Source: Thermoplasmata archaeon
GTDB taxonomy: Archaea; Thermoplasmatota; Thermoplasmata; Thermoplasmatales; Thermoplasmataceae
Length of the DNA stretch: 64,000 nt
Direction: 5' to 3'
NCBI GenBank assembly: GCA_021846395.1
Contig: JAJZXB010000001.1
Span: forward strand, 1-64,000
Position numbers and translations under genes: made by a program. Under the pieces are notes generated by a model. That model did not search any database and had not been told where the DNA came from. It saw only the letters and a list, made by a program, of their open reading frames with translations. Positions 45,094 to 54,407 of this stretch are shown here, one piece after another (positions within the stretch are counted from its first letter, which is position 1; each line of letters begins with the position of its first letter).

Positions 45094-45681
45094 ATGTTGG
45101 AAGATAGATTTATTAATATTGACGATGCAAACATTCATTATATTGAAGCTGGCGAAGGTTTGCCAGTTCTTCTTTTTCATGGTGCACGGTTCAATTGCAG
45201 AACATACGAGGAAATTGGCACCATTGAAACAATAGCTGCTGAAAATTTTCATGCAATATCCGTTGATTTTCCTGGTTTTGGCAAATCATCAAATATGAAT
45301 ATTTCCCTTTCAGAATTTATAGATAAATTTACTGATGCCATGAAGCTGGAAAATTCCGTAATACTTGGAGCATCAATGGGTGGCGAAGCTGTTGTTGGAT
45401 TTGTAGTCAACCATCCTGAAAAGGTTAATGCCCTGATCCTGACAGGAGCAGTGGGTGTTTCAGAATACCAGGACAAGCTCAATAATATCGGTGATAAACC
45501 AATGCTGTTAATGTGGGGTAAAAATGATATGGTATCCCCTGTAAATAATTATCAATTGTTGATGAAATACAATAAAAATGCAGAATTTTATAATGTTGGG
45601 AGACAGCATGCCTGTTATCTTGACGATAACAAGTCCTTTAATTCACACATTTCTGACTTCCTTTCCAGCCTTAAAAAATGA
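45094..45681 (+). CDS. short alpha/beta hydrolase
   Basis: 195 residues. The nucleophile elbow GASMGG (Ser near residue 96), LLFHGARFNC (oxyanion region), VDFPGFGKS, an acid in GKNDMVSP (Asp) and the catalytic His in GRQHACYL are all present, so it should be active. The protein lacks a lid domain and is close in length to ABHD14-like hydrolases. The substrate is unknown. A TATA-like element stands about 25 bases before the ATG. Confidence 0.88.
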   Translation: MLEDRFINIDDANIHYIEAGEGLPVLLFHGARFNCRTYEEIGTIETIAAENFHAISVDFPGFGKSSNMNISLSEFIDKFTDAMKLENSVILGASMGGEAVVGFVVNHPEKVNALILTGAVGVSEYQDKLNNIGDKPMLLMWGKNDMVSPVNNYQLLMKYNKNAEFYNVGRQHACYLDDNKSFNSHISDFLSSLKK

Positions 45682-45723
45682 TCTAATAAGAAGTATTATA
45701 TATTATATAAATAATAACATTTT

Positions 45724-46482
45724 ATGCCAAGTTCAAAAAAAATAATAGAGGAATTAAATACCGAAATTGCCAAATTAAAGCAAATTATAAATTCAAACGA
45801 TGAATCAATAAAAAATTTAACCTCAAAAATTGAGGAGTTAACGCAGCAAAACAACTCGCTTAATGATGAACTATTAAGTCAGGGAAACCAGATAGATAAA
45901 TATTCTGATAAAGAAAATATGCTTAATGATGAATTATCAAAGACAAGGTCACTCAATGAGGAATATTCAGAACAGATAAATATTTTGAAAGATAAAATGG
46001 ATACAATGCAAACCCTAATGTCTTCACAAAATGGTGAATGTCAGGATAAAATTGAGGTCTTAACGGATGAATTAAAAAATGCCAATGAACAGATAAAAGC
46101 AAAAGAAGCACAGATTATGGAAATGAATACAAAAATAGGCAATAATGATACCGACTTGAAATCTATTGATGCAGAACTCAATGATCTCCGGTCTAAATAC
46201 GATAATCTTATGATTGAATATAATAAAAGAGAAAGTGAAATTTCAGAAATGCAAATAAAAAATTACAATAATGAACAGAAAATAAGGTCAATGCAGTTCA
46301 GGGAGGAAAGTGATAGAGACATAATGGAGAACCTGAATGCTTCACATGAAATTTTTAAAACCTTGCTTGAAAAATACAAATATCTTTTATCAAACAATAT
46401 AGATGTTAAAAATTCAAATACTGCAAAAAAACGTAAAACAAAGAAGGCCATTGAGGACAAAATAGATGATGACATGAAATAG
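45724..46482 (+). CDS. coiled-coil protein
   Basis: 252 residues, nearly all predicted coiled coil with heptads rich in Glu, Lys, Asn and Leu (for example IEELTQQNNSLNDELL, repeated with variation from residue 5 to about 215), then a basic C-terminal end with KKRKTKKAIEDK. No signal peptide or membrane helix is seen. The gene lies 42 bases after the hydrolase gene. A structural or cell-division-related role is possible but unproven. Confidence 0.75.
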   Translation: MPSSKKIIEELNTEIAKLKQIINSNDESIKNLTSKIEELTQQNNSLNDELLSQGNQIDKYSDKENMLNDELSKTRSLNEEYSEQINILKDKMDTMQTLMSSQNGECQDKIEVLTDELKNANEQIKAKEAQIMEMNTKIGNNDTDLKSIDAELNDLRSKYDNLMIEYNKRESEISEMQIKNYNNEQKIRSMQFREESDRDIMENLNASHEIFKTLLEKYKYLLSNNIDVKNSNTAKKRKTKKAIEDKIDDDMK

Positions 46483-46487
46483 GCAAA

Positions 46488-47714
46488 TCAGTATAGTGCC
46501 ATAATTCCAAACATTACAACAAAAACCAGGCTTATCCAGTATAATATTCTATATTTTATGTTGCTTGAATAATTGTTCATTATTTTTTTATTTCCCGCTA
46601 TCAATCCCATAATAATTCCTGGTCCAATCAGATCAAATACAAAAATTACCAGTAAATATAGAATTGTATTAATAAGCATCGTTGCTGGGATAACCATGCC
46701 CACGATAACCGCAGGCAAGCTTTCCAGTATATAAACCTTAAATGTATTGCTTTTTTTAATTCCAAGCGATTCTACTATTCCCCACGCACTGCCCAGTGAA
46801 ATTACAATCAAAGCGATGAAACCAGCAGCAATCAATCCAATTCCAAATAGATATTGGGAAAATGACCCTGCTATTACGTCTAGGGCACTGGCTAATTGAA
46901 CCGGAGAGGCAAAGTTGGTTGTTGTGGAAACACCTGAAAAGGCCATCTCGACAATTACCATCAGCAATTCAGAAGCCGTTGCCCCAAGAAATGTTTCAAT
47001 TTTCATTGAATGAATTGCATGTTTTTTAATATTGTAATTTTCTGAAACTGATTTTTGAACATGATTAATCTTTTTTGCAGTGGCAGACGCTTGGAAAAAA
47101 AGCATAAATGGCATTATTACGGCACCAACGTTTACTGCTAGAATAAAGAGATATGAAGTCGAGGGAACAAAGTAAAATGGGGAGGAATTTACTGGGCCAC
47201 GGAAAAATAAAACTGCCACAAAGCTGAAAATTAAGATCAAAGTAATTGGAATAAGGATTTTTTCAGTTTTATGGTATTCTCTTTTTGCTACAACAAGTAA
47301 ATGAATTGCATAGATAACTGGAAGTGAAATGAGTACTGGTATTCCCATTAATTCCAGACCTATTGCAATTCCCACATATTCTATTATGTATGTAATCACA
47401 TCGGTTAATGCCATGGGAAAGGACATTATGACTGCCGTTTTTTTACTATAATTTTTTCTTATTACATCGCCGAGACCAGTTCCTGTAGCAATTCCAATTC
47501 TACCTGAAACTTCCTGAACAAGGTACAGAGGAATGATTAGAATGAGCATGAACCATATTAATCCATATTTAAACAATACGCCAGTTTCAGCAGCGCCTAT
47601 GGTGCTTGAGGCATCCATATCTGCCATCATTACAAGCCATGCAGGTCCGAAAAATTTTAAATACAACATTATTTTATTTTTATGCATTCTAAAATTTTCA
47701 TTCAAATCAATCAC
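46488..47714 (-). CDS. divergent NRAMP-family metal ion transporter
   Basis: 408 residues with about eleven helices of the NRAMP fold. TM1 is MMADMDASSTIGAAETG where classical NRAMP has DPGN; TM6 is VGAVIMPFMLFFQAS where the classical motif is MPH. The metal site is thus altered, as in NRAMP-related groups. Its ATG overlaps the stop of the DtxR-type regulator gene by four bases, so transport of Mn, Fe or another divalent ion under metal control is likely. The ion is not decided. Confidence 0.85.
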   Translation of the reverse strand: MIDLNENFRMHKNKIMLYLKFFGPAWLVMMADMDASSTIGAAETGVLFKYGLIWFMLILIIPLYLVQEVSGRIGIATGTGLGDVIRKNYSKKTAVIMSFPMALTDVITYIIEYVGIAIGLELMGIPVLISLPVIYAIHLLVVAKREYHKTEKILIPITLILIFSFVAVLFFRGPVNSSPFYFVPSTSYLFILAVNVGAVIMPFMLFFQASATAKKINHVQKSVSENYNIKKHAIHSMKIETFLGATASELLMVIVEMAFSGVSTTTNFASPVQLASALDVIAGSFSQYLFGIGLIAAGFIALIVISLGSAWGIVESLGIKKSNTFKVYILESLPAVIVGMVIPATMLINTILYLLVIFVFDLIGPGIIMGLIAGNKKIMNNYSSNIKYRILYWISLVFVVMFGIMALY

Positions 47715-48334
47715 TTTTTAATTCTTATGGACGATTTGTTTTTTCCAGTAATTTTAAGTTCTCCATTGTCACCGACAATTCTCGGTTCATCATCGATTAT
47801 AACTTCAATGGGTGATTCAGGAAAAATCTGAAGGTTTGCAAGTTCATGGAGAAGTTTTTTATTTTCATAAGTTATTCTTGAAATTTTATATTTCCCATTA
47901 ATTGCTTCTTCCAATTTGATATCCAAAACCGGTTTATCCGGGTTTATAGGATTACCATGTGGGCATTTTTTTTGGTTTCCCAGATTCCTCAAAAGATTGT
48001 TGAAATAATTTTCATTTATTGTATGTTCAATGTCCATTACCGCCTCATGGCTTTCCTCCCATGGTACATTCAGCATTTTAACAGCAAAAACTTCTGAAAT
48101 TCTATGTTTTCTGACAACGGGAACTGCAAGAGCATAGCCATAACCTGTTAAAAGTATTTTTCTATTCAATTTTTTTATTATATTCCTTTTTTCAAGTTTA
48201 TTGAGATATTCTGAAACAGTGGGCATTGATACTTTCAAGTCGACACTTATCATATTTTCATTTGCCTCTCCAAATGATTCTATAAAAACGTATATTGATT
48301 TAATGTAGTCCTCCTCATTATTTCTGAATTTCAT
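47711..48334 (-). CDS. DtxR/MntR-family metal-dependent transcriptional regulator
   Basis: 207 residues. The winged helix is near residues 5-65 (EDYIKSIYVFIE, VSMPTVSEYLNKLEKRNII). A dimer and metal domain follows with VFAVKMLNVPWEESHEAVMDIEHTIN, in which the Glu and His ligands are seen, and CPHGNPI. A C-terminal SH3-like (FeoA) domain ends near IRIKK. It is translated just before the NRAMP gene with a four-base overlap. A perfect 14-base palindrome lies ten bases before its start codon, so it most probably represses its own operon. Confidence 0.93.
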   Translation of the reverse strand: MKFRNNEEDYIKSIYVFIESFGEANENMISVDLKVSMPTVSEYLNKLEKRNIIKKLNRKILLTGYGYALAVPVVRKHRISEVFAVKMLNVPWEESHEAVMDIEHTINENYFNNLLRNLGNQKKCPHGNPINPDKPVLDIKLEEAINGKYKISRITYENKKLLHELANLQIFPESPIEVIIDDEPRIVGDNGELKITGKNKSSIRIKK

Positions 48335-48343
48335 TATACCACA

Positions 48344-48357
48344 TTAGGTATACCTAA
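48344..48357. promoter_or_regulatory. palindromic operator for the DtxR-type regulator
   Basis: TTAGGTATACCTAA is a perfect inverted repeat between the TATA-like AATTTATT and the start codon of the regulator gene. The half-site TTAGGT is typical of DtxR-family boxes. Its place over the transcription start predicts repression. It was not seen elsewhere in the window. Confidence 0.8.
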
Positions 48358-48528
48358 ATAAATTTGTTGTAGCATTAGCATGAGAAATAATAATCGTTCT
48401 ATAAAAATTATAATTCGAGTTTTTCAATATATCAACATTTCATGATATTTGATTAAATATTAAAATATAACTTAGCTTTATAGAATAATTAAATTAATAT
48501 ATTATTTTTTTATATTCAATTGATAGAT

Positions 48529-49116
48529 ATGATACAGATAGGAGAATCAGCTCCGGAATTTAAATCAGATATATATTTTCCAGAAAAAAAGGAGATAAAA
48601 ACAGCTAATCTGTCAGATTACAGAGGTAAATGGGTCATTTTGACATTTTACCCTGGAGATTTTACATTTGTTTGTGCAACAGATATTGAAGCCCTGATGG
48701 GTTCTTACGACAAATTCTTAAAAGAGGGGGCACAGATTTTCGGAATCAGTGAAGATTCAGTATTTTCACACAAGGCATGGTGCGATACCTCACCAAGAGT
48801 GAGTAAAAGCAAAATACCCTTAATAGATGACTATACAAAAGAAATAGCAAGAAATTATGGTTTTTTGGATACCAAAGGGTACCAGGCACAGAGAGGACTT
48901 GTAATAATTGATCCGGAAGGCAAGGTTCAGTATATTGCACTGTTCAATAATGGACTGGGAAAGGATGTCAGGCACATATATGGTGCTTTCATGGGATTAA
49001 AACTTTTGCATGATACACCAGAGGGAGCAGGACATATGTGTGCAATACCCGCTGATTGGGAACCAGGCAAAGAAGTACTTGACATCAATATAGTAAATGA
49101 TATTGGCAAATTATAA
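48529..49116 (+). CDS. peroxiredoxin (AhpC/TSA, 2-Cys type)
   Basis: About 195 residues of the thioredoxin fold; reduces peroxides. The peroxidatic Cys lies in FTFVCATDIEAL and a second Cys in GHMCAIPADWEPG near the C-terminus, so it is a typical 2-Cys AhpC-like enzyme. A TTG at 48520 would add three residues, but the TTTTTTTATATTC at about 48504-48516 fits the ATG at 48529. It is divergent from the metal regulator. Confidence 0.94.
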   Translation: MIQIGESAPEFKSDIYFPEKKEIKTANLSDYRGKWVILTFYPGDFTFVCATDIEALMGSYDKFLKEGAQIFGISEDSVFSHKAWCDTSPRVSKSKIPLIDDYTKEIARNYGFLDTKGYQAQRGLVIIDPEGKVQYIALFNNGLGKDVRHIYGAFMGLKLLHDTPEGAGHMCAIPADWEPGKEVLDINIVNDIGKL

Positions 49117-49167
49117 ATTTATACTATTTTATATAAATATTTATTTATATGCATGTAATCATGTTTT

Positions 49168-50190
49168 ATGAATGACGAAGAAGCTTTTGAAAAATTATCC
49201 AAATTTGGCCTGTCACCATATGAAATAAAGGTTTACAAAACTCTTCTATTAAATGGTCCCCAGACATCAACATCAATAGTTTCCACAGCAGGCATACCTC
49301 AACCGAGAGTTTATGATCTTTTTAACAATTTAATGACAAAGGGTTTAATTGAAGTTAGCCCTGGGAAAAAGAAAATATATAGGGCAGTACCAGTGGAAAT
49401 AGCGCTTAATAAAATTATTGACGATCTTACCACCTATAAAATGAATCTGGCAAAGGTTGTTGAAAATTCAGCACCAAATTTTAAAAAATATAACCCCTAT
49501 TTGTGGTATCTTGATAATGAGATGTTGATCAGAGAACAGATGAAGGATATGATATCCCGGGCAGAAAATGAGATAATTGCCTCGTTTAAACTCTCACTTT
49601 TAAAATATCTTGATAAATATCTTATTGATGCTGCTGAAAGAGGCGTGTCTATATTCCTGACCATATTTCCAGATTCAGACCGTTATGATATAAATGAACT
49701 TATGAATATAGCTGTGATAAAAAGAAGACCAGGAATATCTCCAGAAATTATTATAATGGATAGAAATGAAGCCATTGTTCAAGTTGATAATTTGAATATA
49801 AAAAGCAAATATGCCATTGATTTTCAGGAGGAGGAAATGATTCATATAATAAATTATTATTATAATAATATCATATGGAAACCTTCTATATATATCTCTA
49901 AATTTCTTATACACAGCAAATGGCTTTTCAATACTTCATGGATTTCCTGTGAGGCTATTAATATGTTTTTAAACAATGGGTACAAGCTTGACGGCAGAGT
50001 GATTGGAACAACACAGAATGGAGATGTAGACGTTTCCGGAATAATAAAGGGCACAGATATCATACCTGGGTATAAAAATTCATATATAATAGAAACTGAA
50101 AATCAGGTATTTACTGTTGGTGGAAGATTAACAAGAATAGAAGATATAAGGATGGATAAATTATACCTGAATGCTGAAAAGATAAAATAA
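49168..50190 (+). CDS. TrmB-family transcriptional regulator
   Basis: 340 residues. The N-terminal TrmB winged helix is FGLSPYEIKVYKTLLLNG, then TSTSIVSTAGIPQPRVYDLFNNL. A phospholipase D-like middle region follows (MISRAENEIIASF), and the C-terminal domain has the sugar-binding TrmB pattern (GRVIGTTQNGDVDVSG). In other archaea such proteins control sugar uptake and sugar metabolism genes. The targets here are not visible. The upstream gene is peroxiredoxin, 51 bases away. Confidence 0.92.
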   Translation: MNDEEAFEKLSKFGLSPYEIKVYKTLLLNGPQTSTSIVSTAGIPQPRVYDLFNNLMTKGLIEVSPGKKKIYRAVPVEIALNKIIDDLTTYKMNLAKVVENSAPNFKKYNPYLWYLDNEMLIREQMKDMISRAENEIIASFKLSLLKYLDKYLIDAAERGVSIFLTIFPDSDRYDINELMNIAVIKRRPGISPEIIIMDRNEAIVQVDNLNIKSKYAIDFQEEEMIHIINYYYNNIIWKPSIYISKFLIHSKWLFNTSWISCEAINMFLNNGYKLDGRVIGTTQNGDVDVSGIIKGTDIIPGYKNSYIIETENQVFTVGGRLTRIEDIRMDKLYLNAEKIK

Positions 50191-50282
50191 AACTTAATTT
50201 TTTAACTATTGTTTCCTATAATCCATTTAATAAAATTTTGTCTTTAATTAAAGTACATCAATTAATTGATTTTTTATAAAAG

Positions 50283-50365
50283 CGCTGGGAGGGAGATTTG
50301 AACTCCCGAGCTATTACAGCACAGGTTTTCCAGACCTGCGCCCTACCAGGCTAGGCTATCCCAGC
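50283..50365 (-). tRNA. tRNA-Ser(GGA)
   Basis: On the minus strand a class II tRNA is readable: acceptor GCTGGGA pairs with TCCCAGC, the anticodon stem CAGGT/ACCTG encloses CTGGAAA with anticodon GGA (Ser codons UCC/UCU), a long variable arm follows and the T loop is GTTCAAAT. Discriminator G suits serine. CCA is not encoded. No intron is present. Confidence 0.95.
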
Positions 50366-50387
50366 AACAAGGGTGTATTATTTATTT

Positions 50388-50831
50388 TTATAATACTTTT
50401 TCGAATAATGGTACGGTTAAGCTTTTACCAATTCCATCCATAACTCTTAATTTTTCAAGAACAAATGCTGAAAGATCTTTCATGGATTTATGTGAGGTTA
50501 GTATAATTATATCCCAGTTTCCGGTTACTATTGATGCTGAAATAACATGATCAAGCTTCGAGAGGTTGTAGCAGAGACTTCTCTGATCTGTTTTTGCCTT
50601 TGGATCGTATTCGATAAGTATGTATGCCAGTACAGTGTAACCAAGTTTTTCATAATTAAGGTCAACTGTGAATTTTTTAATAAACCCATCCTTTTTTAGT
50701 CTCTCCATTCTTTCAAATATTGTGGCTCGGGGAATATCAAGAGAATTTGAAATATCAGATATTTTGTCTCGTCCATGTTCTTTCAAATAATCTATTATTT
50801 TCATATCTTTTTTATCGATATTTTCCAACAT
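50388..50831 (-). CDS. Lrp/AsnC-family transcriptional regulator
   Basis: 147 residues: an N-terminal helix-turn-helix (DKISDISNSLDIPRATIFERMERLKKDGFI) written here only by position (residues 18-48), and a C-terminal RAM domain with GNWDIIILTSHKSMKDL. It is divergent from the asparagine synthetase gene with about 93 bases between starts. Regulation of that gene and an amino acid effector are likely by analogy with AsnC. Confidence 0.92.
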   Translation of the reverse strand: MLENIDKKDMKIIDYLKEHGRDKISDISNSLDIPRATIFERMERLKKDGFIKKFTVDLNYEKLGYTVLAYILIEYDPKAKTDQRSLCYNLSKLDHVISASIVTGNWDIIILTSHKSMKDLSAFVLEKLRVMDGIGKSLTVPLFEKVL

Positions 50832-50924
50832 TATACCAAAATGACAATTATGTATTTAAATAGTTGGATTGATTAACAGAAAATAGGGTATAATCTTTAT
50901 AAATTGAAAAGTAATAATGTATGT

Positions 50925-51884
50925 ATGGAAGCAATAAATGAAAAAGATGACTATGTTAGAAAAGAAATAGATAAAGCAATAGAACATTTATCTGATAAAA
51001 GAGTGCAGCATGCTATAAAGGTGCAGAGTTATATTCGGTCATATGTTATGGATTTTTTGAGGTCGCGGGAATATACAGAAATTTCTCCAATTATAGTATC
51101 TCCACTTACAGATCCACTGAACCATCCGGTTTACGATCCCAAGATATCTGCATATGGCGGAGATATGTGGCTGACAAAAAGCATGATTTTCCATAAGCAA
51201 ATTGCGGTACAGGAACTGAAGAAGATATGCATCATGTCACCCAACATAAGACTCGAAAACGAGGACAGGGCAACATCAGGCAGGCATTTATATGAATTCA
51301 CACAGATAGATATAGAAGCTCTTGAAAAAACACGTGAGGAAATGATGGATCTTGCAGAGGATCTTATTATTTACACAATAAAACGTATAAAGGAAGAACA
51401 CCCCGAAGAACTTGAGTTTTTTAAAAGAAAACTCCCTGATTACAAAAAACCATTTCCAAAAATAACTTATACAGAGGCTGAGGAAAAATATGGAAAGGAT
51501 TTTGAAAAAAAAGTCTCACAGTTATCAGATTCTCCAATCTGGATAGTGGACATACCTTTAAAGGAGAGGGAATTTTACGATAGAGAATATTCCGATAAAC
51601 CAGGAATACTCAGGGATATGGATCTTGTATGGCCAGAAGGATTTCAGGAGGCATCATCCGGCGGTGAAAGAGAATTTGAACTGTCAAAAATACTTGAGAG
51701 GATACATAAAAAGGATCAAACCGAGGAGCAGTTTAAATGGTTTATTGAACTTGCAAAGCAGGGAATAAAGATGTCCTGCGGCTTTGGCATAGGCATAGAG
51801 AGATTTACAAGATTCGTTTGCGGACTTGAAAAAATTGAAGATGCATCAACGTTTCCAAAGATTCCAGGAAGAATCTCTCTTTAA
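50925..51884 (+). CDS. archaeal asparagine synthetase related to asparaginyl-tRNA synthetase
   Basis: 319 residues. The protein is the class II aminoacyl-tRNA synthetase catalytic core without the N-terminal anticodon-binding domain: motif 2-like RLENEDRATSGRHLYEFTQID and motif 3 GFGIGIERFTRFVCGL are clear. This is the architecture of archaeal AS-AR, which makes asparagine from aspartate and ammonia. The start at ATG 50925 is preferred to TTG 50904 because CTTTATAAATTG at 50893-50904 lies about 25 bases before it. The divergent Lrp-type regulator supports amino acid synthesis. Confidence 0.9.
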   Translation: MEAINEKDDYVRKEIDKAIEHLSDKRVQHAIKVQSYIRSYVMDFLRSREYTEISPIIVSPLTDPLNHPVYDPKISAYGGDMWLTKSMIFHKQIAVQELKKICIMSPNIRLENEDRATSGRHLYEFTQIDIEALEKTREEMMDLAEDLIIYTIKRIKEEHPEELEFFKRKLPDYKKPFPKITYTEAEEKYGKDFEKKVSQLSDSPIWIVDIPLKEREFYDREYSDKPGILRDMDLVWPEGFQEASSGGEREFELSKILERIHKKDQTEEQFKWFIELAKQGIKMSCGFGIGIERFTRFVCGLEKIEDASTFPKIPGRISL

Positions 51885-51962
51885 TTTTTTTCTAATTTTT
51901 TATGGCGGCTAATGTAAGACAAAAACTTAAATAACACATTTATAATAACTGTAATTAACTAT

Positions 51963-52727
51963 ATGATATATGATAGGGCAAGCATTATTATTCCATCCTT
52001 GAACGAAAGAAATAATCTTATAAGATTGATTAAAAAGTTGAATCACGAAAGTTTTAAATCAATATACGTTATAGATGACGGGTCAACAGACGGTACAGCG
52101 AGTTTGAAAGAGCAATTTCCAAATGTTCATTTTCTGTTCAGGCAAAATAAAATGGGTCTTATAAGTGCAGAGATAGACGGAATGAGGCTTTCTAATTCAG
52201 ATTATGTGGTAATTATGGATGCCGATCTTTCTCATAAGCCCGAAGATATAAAGGGCATGATTGAACTCGCAGTAAATACATCATCAGATCTCGTCATAGG
52301 TTCCAGATATACTGAGAATGGCATATCAAACGATGAATTTATTAGAAAAGGCATAAGCAGGGTTGCAAACTTACTATTTCACTTTTCCTTTGATGTAAAT
52401 ATAAGTGACTGCACATCGGGCTTCAGGATATACAGCAGGAAGGCATGCGATTTTCTATCAACCCAGGTAGATTTAGAGAATAGCTATGTTGGTCAGGTGG
52501 ATATTTTAAACAGACTGAATAGAAATGGATTTAAAATTTCAGAATACCCGGTAGAGTTTGTAAAAAGAACCGAAGGTAAATCGAAGCTTAAAATGAAGGA
52601 AATAGTCAATTTCTTTCTTTTTGTTATATATAATAAAAAGTTACTTAACTATATAACTGGATCAATATCACTGATAATTTCCCTAATATTCATATTATAT
52701 ATATTTATAATACTGTATCCTTATTGA
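51963..52727 (+). CDS. GT2 glycosyltransferase, dolichol-phosphate mannosyltransferase-like
   Basis: 254 residues. The catalytic domain has ASIIIPSLNERNNL, IYVIDDGSTDGT, VIMDADLSHKPEDI (the DAD metal site) and FVKRTEGKSKLKMKEI, which is typical of polyprenol-phosphate mannose or glucose synthases. One C-terminal transmembrane helix follows. It supplies lipid-linked sugar for N-glycosylation or glycolipids. Confidence 0.93.
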   Translation: MIYDRASIIIPSLNERNNLIRLIKKLNHESFKSIYVIDDGSTDGTASLKEQFPNVHFLFRQNKMGLISAEIDGMRLSNSDYVVIMDADLSHKPEDIKGMIELAVNTSSDLVIGSRYTENGISNDEFIRKGISRVANLLFHFSFDVNISDCTSGFRIYSRKACDFLSTQVDLENSYVGQVDILNRLNRNGFKISEYPVEFVKRTEGKSKLKMKEIVNFFLFVIYNKKLLNYITGSISLIISLIFILYIFIILYPY

Positions 52728-52729
52728 AA

Positions 52730-53110
52730 CTAGATAAATCCTGCAATTATTCCAATTATTCCTGTCAAAAAAAGAAGGAAAAACCATAAAGCAGTTTCAA
52801 ATAAAACCAGAATAAAATTTCTGATGATAGTTATGCTGTATATCTCTTTATATGCATAAAGAACAATAAAAAATGTTATTATAAATGACAGCAGGCCATC
52901 GAATATGTGTAATGGAGCGAATAGTATATTTATAAAAACTGAAATAAAAATAATTATTATCAACGTAATTAAAGACGCCAATATTGCATTTGGGAAAGTT
53001 GCACTTCTATTGTGAACTATAATTTTTGAAGCGGCATACACTGGTATTGATATAAAAATAAGCATCAGCAGAAGACCCATTAGGACAATTAAAAGCTCTA
53101 TTGATAACAT
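52730..53110 (-). CDS. small polytopic membrane protein
   Basis: 126 residues from the ATG at 53110, with four hydrophobic helices and short polar loops. An upstream extension to 53221 is open but reads through a promoter-like AATATTTAATAATAC about 25-35 bases ahead of the chosen ATG. The topology resembles Yip1-type proteins, but no motif confirms this. It converges on the GT2 gene with two bases between stops. Confidence 0.6.
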   Translation of the reverse strand: MLSIELLIVLMGLLLMLIFISIPVYAASKIIVHNRSATFPNAILASLITLIIIIFISVFINILFAPLHIFDGLLSFIITFFIVLYAYKEIYSITIIRNFILVLFETALWFFLLFLTGIIGIIAGFI

Positions 53111-53392
53111 ACAGTTTAGTATTGATGATGTATTATTAAATATTGTTCCGGATTCTGGATAAAAGATAAAATACTGATCTCTCTGAGAAAACTGACACCA
53201 TTCAAAAAAAGAAATTTCCACACACTTTCTGCGGACACTTTATCACAGTAACAGCAGTTACAAATATATGTCTATTAAACCAAGATTCATGCCTGAGAAG
53301 TGAAGAAGGTCCTTGTGCCAGGAGGTAAAGTCCTTTGTACAGTAGAAGATCCCACATAAGAAATATAATATACGTTCTGGTTATTATTCATT

Positions 53393-54169
53393 ATGAAAGT
53401 ATCAATTATTGGTCTGGGTACTGTTGGAAAATCAATAGCTGAAGGCATTAAAAATGATTATGATTTGCACTTAAGCTCAGGATCATATGAAAAATTAAAC
53501 ATATGGAACAGAAGTGGATTTAAAACTTACAAAACAAATTTAGAAAATGCAAGTAATGGTGATATAATAATACTTGCTGTTAAACCAGTAAATGCAGAAT
53601 CGGTATTGAATGAAATAAAGGATTATTTGCATAATAAGCTTATTATTTCGGTAATGGCAGGGATAAGCATTGAATATATAAAGAGATATATAAAAGACGC
53701 TTATATAGCAAGAGTTATGCCAAATATTCCCATGGTAATACAGAAATCTGTAAATGCATATTGCATTGACAGAATAAACGATGAATATCATAATGAACTG
53801 TTAAAAATTTTAAATGACTTCGGAACACCTGTGGAAATAAAGGAAAGTTATATCGATGCAGTCACAGGGTTAAGTGGAAGCGGACCGGGATTTATATCAA
53901 TAATGATGGATTCAATGATTACCGCAGGAATAAAACTTGGCATACCAAAAGATATTTCAAGATATTTAACAATTGAAACCTTTCTTGGCACTGCCAATTT
54001 AATGAAAAGTAAAAACATTCCACCATCAGAATTAAGGGATGAAGTTATGACTCCGGGAGGAACTACAATAGCTGGAATATATGAACTGGAAAAAGGTAAT
54101 GTAAGAACCGCAATAACAAATGCTGTAGAAGCATCGTACAAAAAAGCCAGAGAATATAATAAACAATAA
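53393..54169 (+). CDS. proC: pyrroline-5-carboxylate reductase
   Basis: 258 residues; last step of proline synthesis. The NAD(P) site is SIIGLGTVGKSIAEG, VKPVNAESVL follows, and the C-terminal signature is LSGSGPGFISIMMDSM and VMTPGGTTIAGIYELE. The length is slightly below the usual 265-270. A TATA-like AATATAATATAC lies about 25 bases upstream. Confidence 0.95.
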   Translation: MKVSIIGLGTVGKSIAEGIKNDYDLHLSSGSYEKLNIWNRSGFKTYKTNLENASNGDIIILAVKPVNAESVLNEIKDYLHNKLIISVMAGISIEYIKRYIKDAYIARVMPNIPMVIQKSVNAYCIDRINDEYHNELLKILNDFGTPVEIKESYIDAVTGLSGSGPGFISIMMDSMITAGIKLGIPKDISRYLTIETFLGTANLMKSKNIPPSELRDEVMTPGGTTIAGIYELEKGNVRTAITNAVEASYKKAREYNKQ

Positions 54170-54185
54170 AAAATTAAAAATATTT

Positions 54186-54407
54186 TTACATATCTTCCTG
54201 TCCAAAAGCAACTATCAATAATATGAATCCAACAAAGCTAAAGAAAAATGATACCCAGCTTCCAAGCTGATGTGGTCCTATGTCAGTATTATATCTTGGA
54301 AACATATTATAGTCAAGAAACGTTGGTATAGATACTATTAAAAATACAATACCAGTTATCATCATGTATCTCGAACTTTTTTCCATTTTATTTAATTTTT
54401 CCATCAT
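54186..54407 (-). CDS. small two-helix membrane subunit, last gene of the Rieske/cytochrome b operon
   Basis: 73 residues with two hydrophobic helices (YMMITGIVFLIVSIPTFL and WVSFFFSFVGFILLIVAF) and a loop between. It overlaps the preceding gene by four bases. I do not recognise the family. Its place at the end of the cytochrome operon suggests a small accessory subunit of the quinol-oxidising complex. Confidence 0.75.
   Translation of the reverse strand: MMEKLNKMEKSSRYMMITGIVFLIVSIPTFLDYNMFPRYNTDIGPHQLGSWVSFFFSFVGFILLIVAFGQEDM

Noticed and set aside
53222-53392. Short frame with VPGGKVLC near 53310 as a gene remnant
   Set aside because: Only about 19 codons; too short to separate from chance, although the local composition is less AT-rich.
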